Source of the DNA: Cupriavidus basilensis
GTDB lineage: Bacteria; Pseudomonadota; Gammaproteobacteria; Burkholderiales; Burkholderiaceae
DNA length: 64,000 nucleotides
Direction of reading: 5' to 3'
Assembly: GCF_000876015.1 (NCBI RefSeq)
Contig: NZ_BBQM01000013.1
Location: 186,001-250,000 of the forward strand
Each line of letters opens with the position of its first letter. Position 1 is the stretch's first letter. Made by a program: the position numbers and the translations under genes. The notes below the pieces were generated by a model. It worked only from the letters and a program-made list of their open reading frames with translations, searched no databases and was not told where the DNA came from. Shown one piece after another: positions 30,227 to 39,281 of the stretch.

Positions 30227-30332
30227 GCGCGGCGCCGCGGCATGGCCGCATTGCGGCCGCGGTACGAAAGACGCGGCGGCGGAGCCGGGCACCGGGGGGT
30301 ACCGGCTCATCCCGCCCGAGGGAGGAAACGAG

Positions 30333-31025
30333 ATGCGCGCGCTATTTCGCGTGACCGGGGCAGGCCTGCTGCTGGCCGCCGCCTGCGGCGCCAGCGGGCA
30401 GGGCACGATGACCATCAACCTCGATGGCCAGGCCATGCTCAGGAAGCCGGTCAGGAGCATGCTGGAGATGCGCTACCAGAACGTGATGCGCCAGCAGCTC
30501 GACTTCAGTTGCGGCGCGGCGGCGGTGGGCACACTGTTGCGCTACGGTTACGGCTTCGACCTCGCCGAGCCGAAGATCGTGGAGGACATGCTGCGCATCT
30601 CCGATGCCGACACCGTGCTCAAGAACGGCTTCTCCATGCTCGACATGCGCAACTACGTGGAGACGCTGGGGCTGCGCGGACGGGGCTTCCGCGTGGACTA
30701 CGGCGCGCTGCGCCAGCTCCGGATCCCGGTCATCACGCTGCTCGACGTCAACGGCTACCTGCACTTCGTGGTGGTGCGCAGGGCCATCGACGGGCGCGTG
30801 TTCGTGGCCGATCCGGCGCTGGGCAACCGCATCATCAGGGAAGAGGATTTCGCCGCCAACTGGAACGGGCTGGTGTTCGCCATCGTGGGCCGCCCGTTCG
30901 ATGCGAACTCGCCGCTGCTGGACTTCACCGCGCCGGCCCTGCGCGAGCGGACCAACGCCGCGCTGGCTGGCGGCATGGTGCCGGCCGCGCTCGATTTCGG
31001 CCTGATCCGCATGGACTATTTCTGA
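30333..31025 (+). CDS. FapD-like C39-family cysteine peptidase
   Basis: 230 residues: signal-like N-terminus with a possible lipobox (LLAAACG, Cys18), then a C39 peptidase domain. Catalytic Cys60 lies in QQLDFSCGAAA, His144 in YLHFVVV, and Asp160 in VADPALGN. There is no ABC transporter part, as in FapD, which is required for fibre export in Pseudomonas and thought to process a partner in the periplasm. Fourth gene of six; a GGGAGGAAAC ribosome site precedes it. Confidence 0.78.
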   Translation: MRALFRVTGAGLLLAAACGASGQGTMTINLDGQAMLRKPVRSMLEMRYQNVMRQQLDFSCGAAAVGTLLRYGYGFDLAEPKIVEDMLRISDADTVLKNGFSMLDMRNYVETLGLRGRGFRVDYGALRQLRIPVITLLDVNGYLHFVVVRRAIDGRVFVADPALGNRIIREEDFAANWNGLVFAIVGRPFDANSPLLDFTAPALRERTNAALAGGMVPAALDFGLIRMDYF

Positions 31026-31026
31026 C

Positions 31027-31809
31027 ATGGCCACCGCGCTGCGCCTGTTCTGCCTGACCTGCGCCGCCGGCGCGGCGATGGCTGCCGCGCCGGCGGCGCG
31101 GGCGGTTTCGGCCGCCGACGACGCGGCCGCGATCGTCGGCGCGGCGGCGCGGGCGGAGCCGGTTGCCGACGACGAACTGGCGGGCGCGCGCGGCAAGTAC
31201 CTCGGGGCCAGCCTGGTCAGCGGCTTCATGGTGGAAATGGTGTCGCGCTGGCAGAACGACAGCGCGGTCGCCACCGCCACCGCGCGCGTGGCGGCGGCCA
31301 ACCTGGCCGCGGGCGCGGCGGCGGCGCAGGCCAGCGCGAGCCTGTCGGCGCGCGTGCAGAGCCTGGGCGGCGGCACGGTGCAGGGCAACGGCGGCGTGGC
31401 CAGCGCCGCGGTGCAGGCCGCGGGCGTGGGACAGGTGACGCAGATCGCGGGCGACGGCAACTCGGTGCGCAACGTCAGCACCATCACCACGCAGACCGCG
31501 CCGCTCGCGGCGCCGGCGGCTGGCGGCAACGGCACCGCGCCGCAGGTGGCGCAAGCCAACGGCATGACGGCCAGCGCGGCGGTGAGCCCCGGCGGCGGGG
31601 TCTCGGTGGCGATCCGGTCGGCAGCCGGCAGCGCGACGCAGAACGCGCAGGGTGGCGGCCTGATGCAGGCCGCGCGCGTCACCGGCGACGCGCAGCAGGT
31701 GCTCAATCTCACCAACATCACGCTGCAAGTGCAGCAACTGACGAACCGGCAACTGACGCAAACGAGCATGCGGGACGCACTGGCGGCGATCGCATCGATG
31801 CGACGATAA
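31027..31809 (+). CDS. FapE-like secreted protein
   Basis: 260 residues: signal peptide (to about residue 26), then an Ala/Gln/Asn-rich mature chain (for example QVTQIAGDGNSVRNVS) without the regular repeats of the two subunits. It carries DDELAGARGKYL at 48-59, which resembles the end of leader sequences cut by C39 peptidases. It starts one base after the peptidase gene, so the two are coupled. By position it matches FapE, a minor extracellular component. Confidence 0.55.
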   Translation: MATALRLFCLTCAAGAAMAAAPAARAVSAADDAAAIVGAAARAEPVADDELAGARGKYLGASLVSGFMVEMVSRWQNDSAVATATARVAAANLAAGAAAAQASASLSARVQSLGGGTVQGNGGVASAAVQAAGVGQVTQIAGDGNSVRNVSTITTQTAPLAAPAAGGNGTAPQVAQANGMTASAAVSPGGGVSVAIRSAAGSATQNAQGGGLMQAARVTGDAQQVLNLTNITLQVQQLTNRQLTQTSMRDALAAIASMRR

Positions 31810-31871
31810 TCGCTGCATGCGGGGGGGGGGGCGCACCCGCTTGACGCGTGTTCAGATTTCCGGGGGGAAAG

Positions 31872-33218
31872 ATGAAGACCGAATTCGCTGTGCTGGGAAC
31901 CCTGGCGGGAACCCTGCTCTCCACCGGCGCGTGCGGGCAGGTCGGTGCCCAGGCGCCGGGCGCGGACGAGCGGATCGAACGATTGACAAGACTGGTCGAG
32001 CAGCAGGAGCAGACCATCAGGACTCTCGAGCGGCGCCTGGACGAGCTGGAAATGGCCGGGGCGCGCGGCCGGGGGGTCGTGGAGGGAACGGGGAGAACCG
32101 GGGAAACGGGGAGCAGTGCCGAGGGGAACGCCGGCGGCGGCATGGCCGCTGCGGGCGTTCCCTCCCTGGCACAGGACGCCGCGCCGGCCGCGCCCGGCAA
32201 CCTCGCCGGCGGCGCCGGCACGCCGGTGGTGGGTTCCGACGCGCGCGCGACGCAGCAGCAGGCGCGCGTGCAGAGCAAGGACCTGGTCTACCAGACCGAG
32301 CACGCGCCGCTGTTTGAGCGGCGCCTGACCATCGACAGCGGCTTCGTCTACAGCTACTACGACCGGCGCGCGCTGTCGCTCTCGGGCTTTCTCGCGCTCG
32401 ACGCGATCTTCCTCGGCACCATCAACCTGAACCAGACCAAGTCGCACACGCTCACCTACGACACCATCTTCCGCTATGGCCTGACCGACCGCATGTCGAT
32501 GGACTTCGACCTGCCGGTGACGTACCGCAACACCAACTTCATCTCGGGCGGCGCGGGCGGCTCCGCTGCCAGCCTGTCCGACGCCACGCTCAGCACCACG
32601 GCGCTGGGCGACATCAGCATGGGCGTGTACTACCAGTTCCTGCGCGAGAGCGGCGCGGCGCCGGACGTGGTGGGCAGCGTGCGCGTGCGCGCGCCCACCG
32701 GGCGCTCGCCGTTCGGCATCAAGCTGGTGTCGGCCGACCCGAACAACAACAACCTCAACGTCGCCGCGCAACTGCCGACCGGCAACGGCGTGTGGGCGGT
32801 CACGGCGGGCCTGTCGCTGCTCAAGACCTACGACCCGGTGGTGCTGTTCGCCAATGCCAGCTACACCTACAACATCAGGCGCTCCGTGAGCGACATCTCG
32901 TCCGTGCAGGGCGAGGTCGCGCCGGCCGACGTGAAGCTCGGCGACACCATCGGCTTCGGCGGCGGCCTGGCGCTTGCGCTCAACGACCGCACCTCGATGT
33001 CGCTGGCCTTCAACGCGGCGCTGTCGGGCAGCACGCAGGTCACGACTGCGGGCGTGACGCAGACGGTGGTCGGCAGCCGCGCCAACGTGGCGACCATGAC
33101 GTTCGGCTTCAACCACGTCATCACCAAGGGGCTGTCGGTGAGCACCGCGTTCGGCATCGGGCTGACGCCGGACGCGCCGAACTATACGGTGTCGCTGCGG
33201 TTTCCTTATACGTTCTGA
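31872..33218 (+). CDS. FapF-like outer-membrane amyloid secretion channel
   Basis: 448 residues: signal peptide (about 1-25), a heptad-patterned coiled coil at 31-61 (ERIERLTRLVEQQEQTIR), a Gly/Ala-rich linker to about 135, then a beta-barrel-like domain of alternating strands ending in Phe (SLRFPYTF). FapF is a trimeric barrel with exactly this coiled-coil plug at the N-terminus, so the assignment is strong. Last gene of the operon, followed by a 14-bp hairpin shared with the convergent regulator gene. Confidence 0.75.
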   Translation: MKTEFAVLGTLAGTLLSTGACGQVGAQAPGADERIERLTRLVEQQEQTIRTLERRLDELEMAGARGRGVVEGTGRTGETGSSAEGNAGGGMAAAGVPSLAQDAAPAAPGNLAGGAGTPVVGSDARATQQQARVQSKDLVYQTEHAPLFERRLTIDSGFVYSYYDRRALSLSGFLALDAIFLGTINLNQTKSHTLTYDTIFRYGLTDRMSMDFDLPVTYRNTNFISGGAGGSAASLSDATLSTTALGDISMGVYYQFLRESGAAPDVVGSVRVRAPTGRSPFGIKLVSADPNNNNLNVAAQLPTGNGVWAVTAGLSLLKTYDPVVLFANASYTYNIRRSVSDISSVQGEVAPADVKLGDTIGFGGGLALALNDRTSMSLAFNAALSGSTQVTTAGVTQTVVGSRANVATMTFGFNHVITKGLSVSTAFGIGLTPDAPNYTVSLRFPYTF

Positions 33219-33300
33219 GGGGATGGGGCGGGAGAGAAAAAACGGGGCCCCGGCGCGGCGGGATTGCAGACGGCAGGCGGCGCCTGTCGCCGAGGGTTTG

Positions 33301-33331
33301 CTCCCCTCTCCCATGAAATGGGAGAGGGGAG
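33301..33331. terminator. Long perfect hairpin between convergent genes
   Basis: CTCCCCTCTCCCAT pairs perfectly with ATGGGAGAGGGGAG around a 3-base loop. No T-run follows, so it may act as a transcript-end stabiliser rather than a classical terminator. Confidence 0.6.
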
Positions 33332-33409
33332 ACCACAAGCGGCAAGCAAATGTTGTCGGCAACCTGTACGCGCACCGCAGCCCGCCTGATCCCCGTCGCC
33401 CGCAGCCCG

Positions 33410-34780
33410 CTATTCCCCCGCCCCCGGCCTCGCCTCGATGCGGATGTTGTGCTTGTGCATCAGCCGGTAGAGCGTGACCCGCGAGACGTTGAGCTCGCGC
33501 GCGGCGGGCACCACGTGGAAGCCGTGGCTCGCCATCACGGTGCGGATCGCCTCGCGCTCGGCTTCCTCGCGGATGGCGTCGAGCGTCTTGCGCGGGGTAT
33601 CGGTGCCGCCGTGCAGTTGCAGGTCTTCCGCGGTGATCTTGCGGTTGTCCGTCATCACGATGGCGCGCCGCACCCGGTTGATCAGCTCGCGCACGTTGCC
33701 GGGCCATTCGTACTGCATCATCGCCTGCGTGGAGCACGGCGAGAAGCCGCGGATGCGCCGGTGCGCCTCGTGCCCGTGCTCGGCGAGCACCGCGTTGGCC
33801 AGCAGCAGGATGTCCTCGCCGCGCTCGCGCAGCGGCGGGATCGACAGGGTCAGCACGCACAGCCGGTGGAACAGGTCGGAACGGAAGCGCCCGTCGGCCT
33901 GCGCCGCCACCAGGTCCACGTGCGTGGCCGAGATGATGCGCAGGTCCAGCGGAATCGACTGGTGCCCGCCGAGCCGGGTGATGGTGCCTTGCTGCAGGAA
34001 GCGCAGCAGCGCGACCTGGCTCTCCAGCGGCAGGTCGCCGATTTCGTCGAGGAACAGCGTGCCGCCCTGCGCCTGCTCGATCCAGCCGATCTTGCGCTGG
34101 TTGGCGCCGGTGAACGCGCCCTTCTCGTAGCCGAACAGCTCGGACTGCACCAGGTGCGGCGGAATCGCGCCGCAGTTGATGGCCACGAACGGTCCCTTGC
34201 GCCGGCTCGATGCCTCGTGCACGGCCTGCGCCGCCAGCTCCTTGCCGGTGCCCGATTCGCCGGAGATGAAGACCGGCGCCTCGTTGTGCGCCACCTTGGC
34301 CAGCGAGCGGAACATCGCGCGCATGGCCGCGCATTCGCCGATCATCGGGCCATGCCCGATCAGCTCGTGGCTGCGTGCGCCGTGCAGGCACGCCATGCCG
34401 TGCGCGTGCTTGAGCGTGTAGAGCAGCTCGCTGAACGAGAACGGCGTGCGCACGTAGTCCACGCAGTAGTCGCGGATCAGCCGGCGCACGCGCTCGTCCT
34501 CGAGCATGCGCGAGGAGGTGATCGCCACCCACATCACGTGCAGGTATTGCAGGCTCTGCTCGAGCTGCGCGAGCTCGGCGTCGCTGTACTCGCTTTCGAG
34601 ATCGAGCACGCCGGCCATCGGCGCGCTGCCCCGCACCACGCGGCTCAGGTCGCGGATCTGCTGGATGTGGCGAATCTCCCAGCCAGACCCGAACTGGGCC
34701 GGATCGAATCCATAGGGTTCATGGCGCGACACGACCAGCACCTGTGCGGTGCGTGTCGCCACCTTGCACAGTCGGTCCAT
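33410..34780 (-). CDS. VpsR-like sigma-54-dependent transcriptional activator
   Basis: 456 residues: a receiver-like N-terminal domain (about 1-130) similar to VpsR, followed by an AAA+ domain. Walker A GESGTGKE is at 174-181, the sigma-54 contact loop GAFTGA at 221-226, Walker B TLFLDE at 241-246, and the arginine-finger region FRSDLFHRL follows. A Fis-type helix-turn-helix is at the C-terminus (NVSRVTLYRLMHKH). The receiver-like part lacks an obvious acidic pocket (LVVSRHEPYG), so it may bind a ligand such as c-di-GMP, as VpsR does. The start at 34780 follows GGGAGA. Convergent with the fap-like operon, whose promoter is sigma-54-type. Confidence 0.85.
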   Translation of the reverse strand: MDRLCKVATRTAQVLVVSRHEPYGFDPAQFGSGWEIRHIQQIRDLSRVVRGSAPMAGVLDLESEYSDAELAQLEQSLQYLHVMWVAITSSRMLEDERVRRLIRDYCVDYVRTPFSFSELLYTLKHAHGMACLHGARSHELIGHGPMIGECAAMRAMFRSLAKVAHNEAPVFISGESGTGKELAAQAVHEASSRRKGPFVAINCGAIPPHLVQSELFGYEKGAFTGANQRKIGWIEQAQGGTLFLDEIGDLPLESQVALLRFLQQGTITRLGGHQSIPLDLRIISATHVDLVAAQADGRFRSDLFHRLCVLTLSIPPLRERGEDILLLANAVLAEHGHEAHRRIRGFSPCSTQAMMQYEWPGNVRELINRVRRAIVMTDNRKITAEDLQLHGGTDTPRKTLDAIREEAEREAIRTVMASHGFHVVPAARELNVSRVTLYRLMHKHNIRIEARPGAGE

Positions 34781-34905
34781 AGCGTTCTCCCTGCCGTTGG
34801 GCATCTTGGCTACCCGGGCTTGCGCGTCGGCCTCGCTGAGGTGCGGGCTTTGCGCGTGGCCAAGCCGGGGCGGTTGGGGGAGGTCCCCCATGCGCAACGT
34901 GGGCA

Positions 34906-35376
34906 TTACGGCCTGGACAGACTGCGGGACTGCTCGCCGAGGATGGCGTCGTGCTCGCCACCGGCCTGGAGCTGCTCGCGGATGCGCCGGCGTACCTGGT
35001 CTTTCTCGCGCAGCAGTTCGTCGCGCGGCGCCTCGGGGGACTGGCCGGAGTATCGGTAGTAGAGCGTCTTGTAGGTAAGCTGGCTGAGGATCCATTCCTG
35101 GAGCAGCGAGCGCTGGCGCGAAAGCTCGCCCTCGAGCGAACGCTGGCGCAGCAGCAGTTGTTCGATGGCGGCGCGCACGTGGGACGGCAGCGCGCCATCC
35201 TGGCTGAGGAAGGCTTCGACGGCGCTGGCGGCCGGATCGGTGCGCTCGGCGATGCGATGTCGGCGCGGCGTTTCGGCGGCAGCCTCTCCGAGGGCTGCCC
35301 AGGCGCGATGAATGGAAAGACTGGCGGACTCGCTGATGGGCCCCATAGCGGGTCGCCGGATTTCTCCTGCATTCAT
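34906..35376 (-). CDS. Unknown coiled-coil protein upstream of the sigma-54 activator
   Basis: 156 residues, soluble, strongly helical and charged: RAAIEQLLLRQRSLEGELSRQ and REKDQVRRRIREQLQ should form a coiled coil. I do not recognise a family. It lies 125 bp upstream of the VpsR-like gene on the same strand and is likely co-transcribed, so a regulatory partner role is possible. Confidence 0.6.
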   Translation of the reverse strand: MNAGEIRRPAMGPISESASLSIHRAWAALGEAAAETPRRHRIAERTDPAASAVEAFLSQDGALPSHVRAAIEQLLLRQRSLEGELSRQRSLLQEWILSQLTYKTLYYRYSGQSPEAPRDELLREKDQVRRRIREQLQAGGEHDAILGEQSRSLSRP

Positions 35377-35977
35377 GATGTGATCCCCGTTGAACAACAC
35401 CCCCGGCACTACACGTTCGCGATTACCACTTATCTTTCATCTTGTTATTTGCTTTCTTGTCGAGGCATGCGTGTATCCGCATGCTCCCTTCGTGGTGGCG
35501 AAGCCATCTGGACGATGGTCTGGTCGGTCATTCAGTCCTTGCCCGTTCTGCCGACGGCGGACTCTTCTTTCTGTGGTTATTCCAGATAATGCGTTGCGCC
35601 AGACGGCGCCACTCCGGAACGCCGGAGTCAAGAAGGGGCGCCTTGAAGCGCCCCGCTATTTGCCACGACTCTAGTTCAGTGCATTTGCGGCGGTTTGTCC
35701 AGCCCTCAGTATGGGGACTCACGCCAATATCATCCTTTAGTATGAGCCCGCTTCCATACACTGCCTGGCCTGACAGGTAATTAGCCACTTACATTGTGCG
35801 CAGAAACGGGTACGGGCCGGCGTTGCGCGCATGCACGCCGGCGGCGGTTCAGGCACGCAGAAACGGGTACGGCATCGCGCCGGGCGGCGCGGAGCGCGCG
35901 CATCGGGACCACGCAGAAACGGGTACGCCCGGCTCGCCAGCCTCTCGTTCGCGCCCTGCCGGACGAGGCCGGCCGGA
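35377..35977. other. Intergenic region with three evenly spaced repeats
   Basis: About 600 bp. The first 400 bp are much less GC-rich than the neighbourhood and contain no recognised gene, though they should hold the promoter of the leftward 156-residue gene. The last 180 bp carry three copies of the dispersed repeat. Confidence 0.45.
35799..35927 (+). repeat. Cluster of three dispersed repeats at 56-57 bp spacing
   Basis: CGCAGAAACGGGTACG at 35799-35814, 35856-35871 and 35912-35927, all on the plus strand. The last two carry the CA extension of the 18-mer. Confidence 0.88.
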
Positions 35978-37327
35978 TCAGTGGCCGGGCAGGTAATAGA
36001 ACTTGAAGACGAACACCGCGGCGATGATCCACACCATGACCGGAACGGTCCGGGCGCGGCCGGTCAGCAGCTTGAGCCCGGCGTAGGTGATGAAGCCGAA
36101 CGCGACGCCGTTGGCCACCGAGTAGGTGAACGGCATGCCCAGCGCCGTCAGCACGGCCGGCACGACTTCGGTCGCGTCGGACCAGTCCAGGTCCACCAGT
36201 TCGCGCAGCATGAGGCAGGAGACGTAGAGCAAGGCGGGCGCCGTGGCATAACCGGGCACCGTGCCGGCCAGCGGCGAGATGAACAGGCAGGCAAGGAAGA
36301 GCACTGCCACGGTCACCGCCGTCAGGCCCGTGCGCCCGCCGGCCTGAACGCCCGAGGCGCTCTCGATGTAGGCCGTGGTGGACGAGGTGCCGAGCAACGA
36401 GCCGGCCATGATGGCCGTGCTGTCCGCCATCAGCGCCTTGTTCAGCCGGTCCATCTTGCCGGCCTTGAGCAGGCCCGCGCGGTTGGCCACGCCCATCAGC
36501 GTGCCGGTCGCGTCGAACAGTTCCACCAGGAAGAACACCAGCACCACGTTGATGATGCCGATGGAAAGCGCGGCCGAGATATCGAGCTTGAGCAGCGTGG
36601 GCGCGATGGACGGCGGCGCGGAGAACACGCCGTGGAAGGCGTTGTCGCCCACCACGAAGCTAAGCGCGGTGGTCAGCAGGATGCCGATCAGGATCGCGCC
36701 TTTGACCTTGAGGTGGTCGAGCGCGACGATGGCGAAGAAACCGACGATGGCGAGGATGGCCGGCGTCCGGTGGAGATCGCCGATCGTCACCAGCGTGGCC
36801 GGGCTGGCCGCCACGATGCCCGCGTTCTTCAGCGCCACGATGGCGAGGAACAGGCCGATGCCCGCGGTGATGGCAATGCGGATCGAGTGCGGGATGCCGT
36901 TGACGATGGCCTCGCGCACGCGCAACAGCGTCACCAGCAGGAACAGGCAGCCCGAGATGAACACCGCGCCGAGCGCGGCCTCCCACGGAAAGCCCATGCC
37001 CTTGACCACCGTGTAGGCGAAGTAGGCATTCAGGCCCATGCCCGGCGCCATCGCGATCGGGTAGTTGGCGTAGAAGCCCATGATCAGGGTGCCGATCGCG
37101 GCCGCCACGCAGGTGGCCACGAACACCGCGTCCTTGGGCATGCCGGCGTCGCCCAGGATGCTCGGGTTGACGAAGATGATGTAGGCCATCGTCAGGAAGG
37201 TGGTCAGCCCGGCCAGCAGCTCGGTGCGGACGTCGGTCTGGTGCTCGCTCAGCCTGAACAGCCGCTCGGCGAGCGACGGGCTGGCGGGCACCGCTGAACG
37301 GCTGCCAATGGGTTCCGGTGTCGGCAT
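35978..37327 (-). CDS. NCS2/AzgA-family purine permease
   Basis: 449 residues, 12 or more membrane helices. Signature segments of the adenine/guanine-hypoxanthine group: AGLTTFLTMAYIIFVNPSIL, MAPGMGLNAYFAYTVV, VVLVFFLVELFDATGTLMGV and ADSTAIMAGSLLGTSSTTAYIESASGV. Proton-coupled uptake of adenine, guanine or hypoxanthine across the inner membrane. A 15-bp hairpin lies in its leader. Alone in its operon, divergent from cspA. Confidence 0.9.
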   Translation of the reverse strand: MPTPEPIGSRSAVPASPSLAERLFRLSEHQTDVRTELLAGLTTFLTMAYIIFVNPSILGDAGMPKDAVFVATCVAAAIGTLIMGFYANYPIAMAPGMGLNAYFAYTVVKGMGFPWEAALGAVFISGCLFLLVTLLRVREAIVNGIPHSIRIAITAGIGLFLAIVALKNAGIVAASPATLVTIGDLHRTPAILAIVGFFAIVALDHLKVKGAILIGILLTTALSFVVGDNAFHGVFSAPPSIAPTLLKLDISAALSIGIINVVLVFFLVELFDATGTLMGVANRAGLLKAGKMDRLNKALMADSTAIMAGSLLGTSSTTAYIESASGVQAGGRTGLTAVTVAVLFLACLFISPLAGTVPGYATAPALLYVSCLMLRELVDLDWSDATEVVPAVLTALGMPFTYSVANGVAFGFITYAGLKLLTGRARTVPVMVWIIAAVFVFKFYYLPGH

Positions 37328-37719
37328 GAAGGCTCCTCTTGTCCTGTTGCGTGGCGATGCTTTGTTTCGGGCTGACGCCGGCGGCGGGCGGGGCGCGGCC
37401 GGCCGGTCTTACTGGTCTGACTGTCCGGCATATTCTCCCCGGCGGTCGCCGCCGGGGAGAATAGCTGGCATACAAAATATGTGATGGCCTTGCCGGCACC
37501 GGCGGTGAATCCGGGCCGGCATCCAGAATCACCCTACCTTGACGCTGGCGCTAATCCACCGTATAAACCCCGCTAGATTCAAGCGACGAGGCAACAGCAC
37601 ATTCGTTAGCCACCGTCATGGTACTTCCGTTGTCCATGGTGTCCTTTCCTTGAGTTGCTTTGCTGGATATGCGTGAGCTATCCGTTTCTTTTTAAATTTT
37701 TGTCAGGAAAAGCAATACC
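37328..37719. other. Divergent leader region of the purine permease and cspA
   Basis: Contains the hairpin at 37431-37463 (permease side) and the long, less GC-rich 5' leader expected of cold-shock genes (roughly 37560-37719). Confidence 0.5.
37431..37463 (-). promoter_or_regulatory. Large hairpin in the purine permease leader
   Basis: A perfect 15-bp inverted repeat (TATTCTCCCCGGCGG / CCGCCGGGGAGAATA) with a 3-base loop, about 105 bases upstream of the permease start. No T-run and no purine-riboswitch core are recognisable. Confidence 0.5.
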
Positions 37720-37923
37720 ATGCAAACCGGTATCGTTAAATGGTTCAACGACGCCAAGGGCTTCGGTTTCATCAAGCCGGACGCTGGCGGTGACGATCTC
37801 TTCGCACACTTCTCTGAAATCCGCGCGGACGGTTTCAAGTCGCTGCAGGAAAACCAACGCGTGTCGTTCGAAGTCAAGAACGGCCCGAAGGGTCTGCAAG
37901 CTGCGAACATCACGCCGCTGTAA
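37720..37923 (+). CDS. cspA: Cold-shock protein (CspA family)
   Basis: 67 residues; single OB-fold nucleic-acid chaperone. RNP1 KGFGFI (13-18) and RNP2 DLFAHF (26-31) are intact. Transcribed toward the repeat array of the chromid origin and closed by a strong terminator. The leader resembles those of cold-inducible csp genes in length and composition, but cold induction is inferred. Confidence 0.95.
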   Translation: MQTGIVKWFNDAKGFGFIKPDAGGDDLFAHFSEIRADGFKSLQENQRVSFEVKNGPKGLQAANITPL

Positions 37924-37964
37924 GCAGTAGACTGGCACTCCGCCTGGAGTGCGACCCAGTCGAG

Positions 37965-37995
37965 AAACCCCGCCTTCCGAGGCGGGGTTTTTTTT
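37965..37995 (+). terminator. Rho-independent terminator of cspA
   Basis: AAACCCCGCCT pairs with AGGCGGGGTTT (4-base loop) followed by eight T. Confidence 0.93.
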
Positions 37996-38154
37996 GCCCT
38001 GCGCGGGCGGGCGAGGCTAATTCTCGCCATCGGTAGCAGGGCACGGCTCGCGCTTCCTGCCGCGTTCCGAAAGCCACCAGCACGGCAAAGGGCAGCCCGC
38101 CTTTTCCTCCGCCCCCCATCCCGCCGGACCCACCCGGAAATGTGCTGACTGCTC

Positions 38155-39281
38155 CGCAGAAACGGGTACGCTTCCGTGCGGGCAGGAGTGTCGTCTCCCT
38201 GTCTCGAGCCACGCCTCGGTGTTCGCAGAATTGGGTACGCATCGGCTTCGCCCGGCGCGGCCGCCTGTGCCGGACCGCGAAATCCGCGGCCCCCGCATGC
38301 GCAGAAACGGGTACGCAAAGCCCCTCTTAAGCCATCACAGGCCGGCTTTTCACATCGCTCCCGTGCCGGATATGCCCGCAGAAATGGGTACGCTTCCGGC
38401 CAGCGTGGCGGCCTTTCGTGACTAACCGGCTCCCTGGCTCGAGCAACCGCACGTCCCGCTGACGTATTGGTGCAACGCAGAAACGGGTACGCAATGCGAA
38501 TTCGCAGCACCCCACCCGTTTCCGTCTGTGCGCAGAAACGGGTACGCCAGGCATGCGTTTCGGGGCGATTTCGACCGTCCAGCGCTCCCTCGCCTGGTTT
38601 CCCCATCCTCCTCCCGGACCTTCGCCATCCCATTTTCTTGGCATGGCAATGAAACGGGCGACAGCCCGCAGAAATAGGTACGCCCCGATGCCTGCCATCG
38701 CATGGCAAACGTTCGCAGAAACGGGTACGCCACATCGTGAAGCCGTCCCGACATCCGACACCGACATTCCAGGCCACGCTCCATTACCCCGCAGAAATGG
38801 GTACGGAGACGTATACCCTTTTGCAGCCTATGAGATATCGAGTGCAAGCACTCGCTTTTTGGCTAAAGCTTATGTATAATGGCAATGGGAAATTCCACAC
38901 CACCCGGCCCTTGGGAAAGCATTCGCAGAAACGGGTACGGAAGCGACCGAAATGCATGGTGGAATGTCTCGCAGAATTGGGTACGCTTCGATCCTGGTCC
39001 CGAGTAATTGATGCTTTCGCAGATTTGGGTACGCCGCAGAAACGGGTACGCATGGCCGGGACTATCAGGGTCGATGGCACGTCGCTTCAGGGCGCCCGCA
39101 GAATTGGGTACGCAAATGGAACGCCGGGCGCCCGAATGACGCAGAAACGGGTACGCTGCACCGCAACGGCGGCGTGAAAAAGCCGGCTCCGAACCCATTT
39201 CTGCGGGGATAACTTCGTGTGCCAGGCGTGTTTACCCCGGCGCGAGACGTAAACGGCACCCCGCCCGCAGAAACAGGTACG
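38155..39281 (+). repeat. Distal iteron-like array, about 17 copies
   Basis: Consensus CGCAGAAAYGGGTACG. Starts: 38155, 38224, 38300, 38377, 38476, 38531, 38667, 38714, 38790, 38924, 38970, 39018, 39035, 39097, 39140, 39266, plus one inverted copy at 39191-39206. All but that one read on the plus strand. Spacing is irregular (17 to 136 bp). Variation is confined to the middle (AAACGGG, AATTGGG, AAATGGG, ATTTGGG, AAATAGG, AAACAGG). Sequences between copies are unrelated, which argues against CRISPR. Confidence 0.9.

Noticed and set aside
33301..33331. Mobile-element end or attachment site
   Set aside because: A single simple hairpin between convergent genes, with no transposase or duplicate copy nearby.
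30342..34532. Nearly 1,400-codon minus-strand open frame across the fap-like operon and the activator gene
   Set aside because: Shadow of real genes on both strands; low-complexity translation with no conserved domain.
37328..37719. Purine riboswitch upstream of the NCS2 permease
   Set aside because: No conserved purine-aptamer loops were found; only a simple hairpin.
38400..39200. Short frames translating as RRNGYA, AETGTP or YPFLR peptides
   Set aside because: These are translations of the repeat itself in different frames, without ribosome sites or coding bias.
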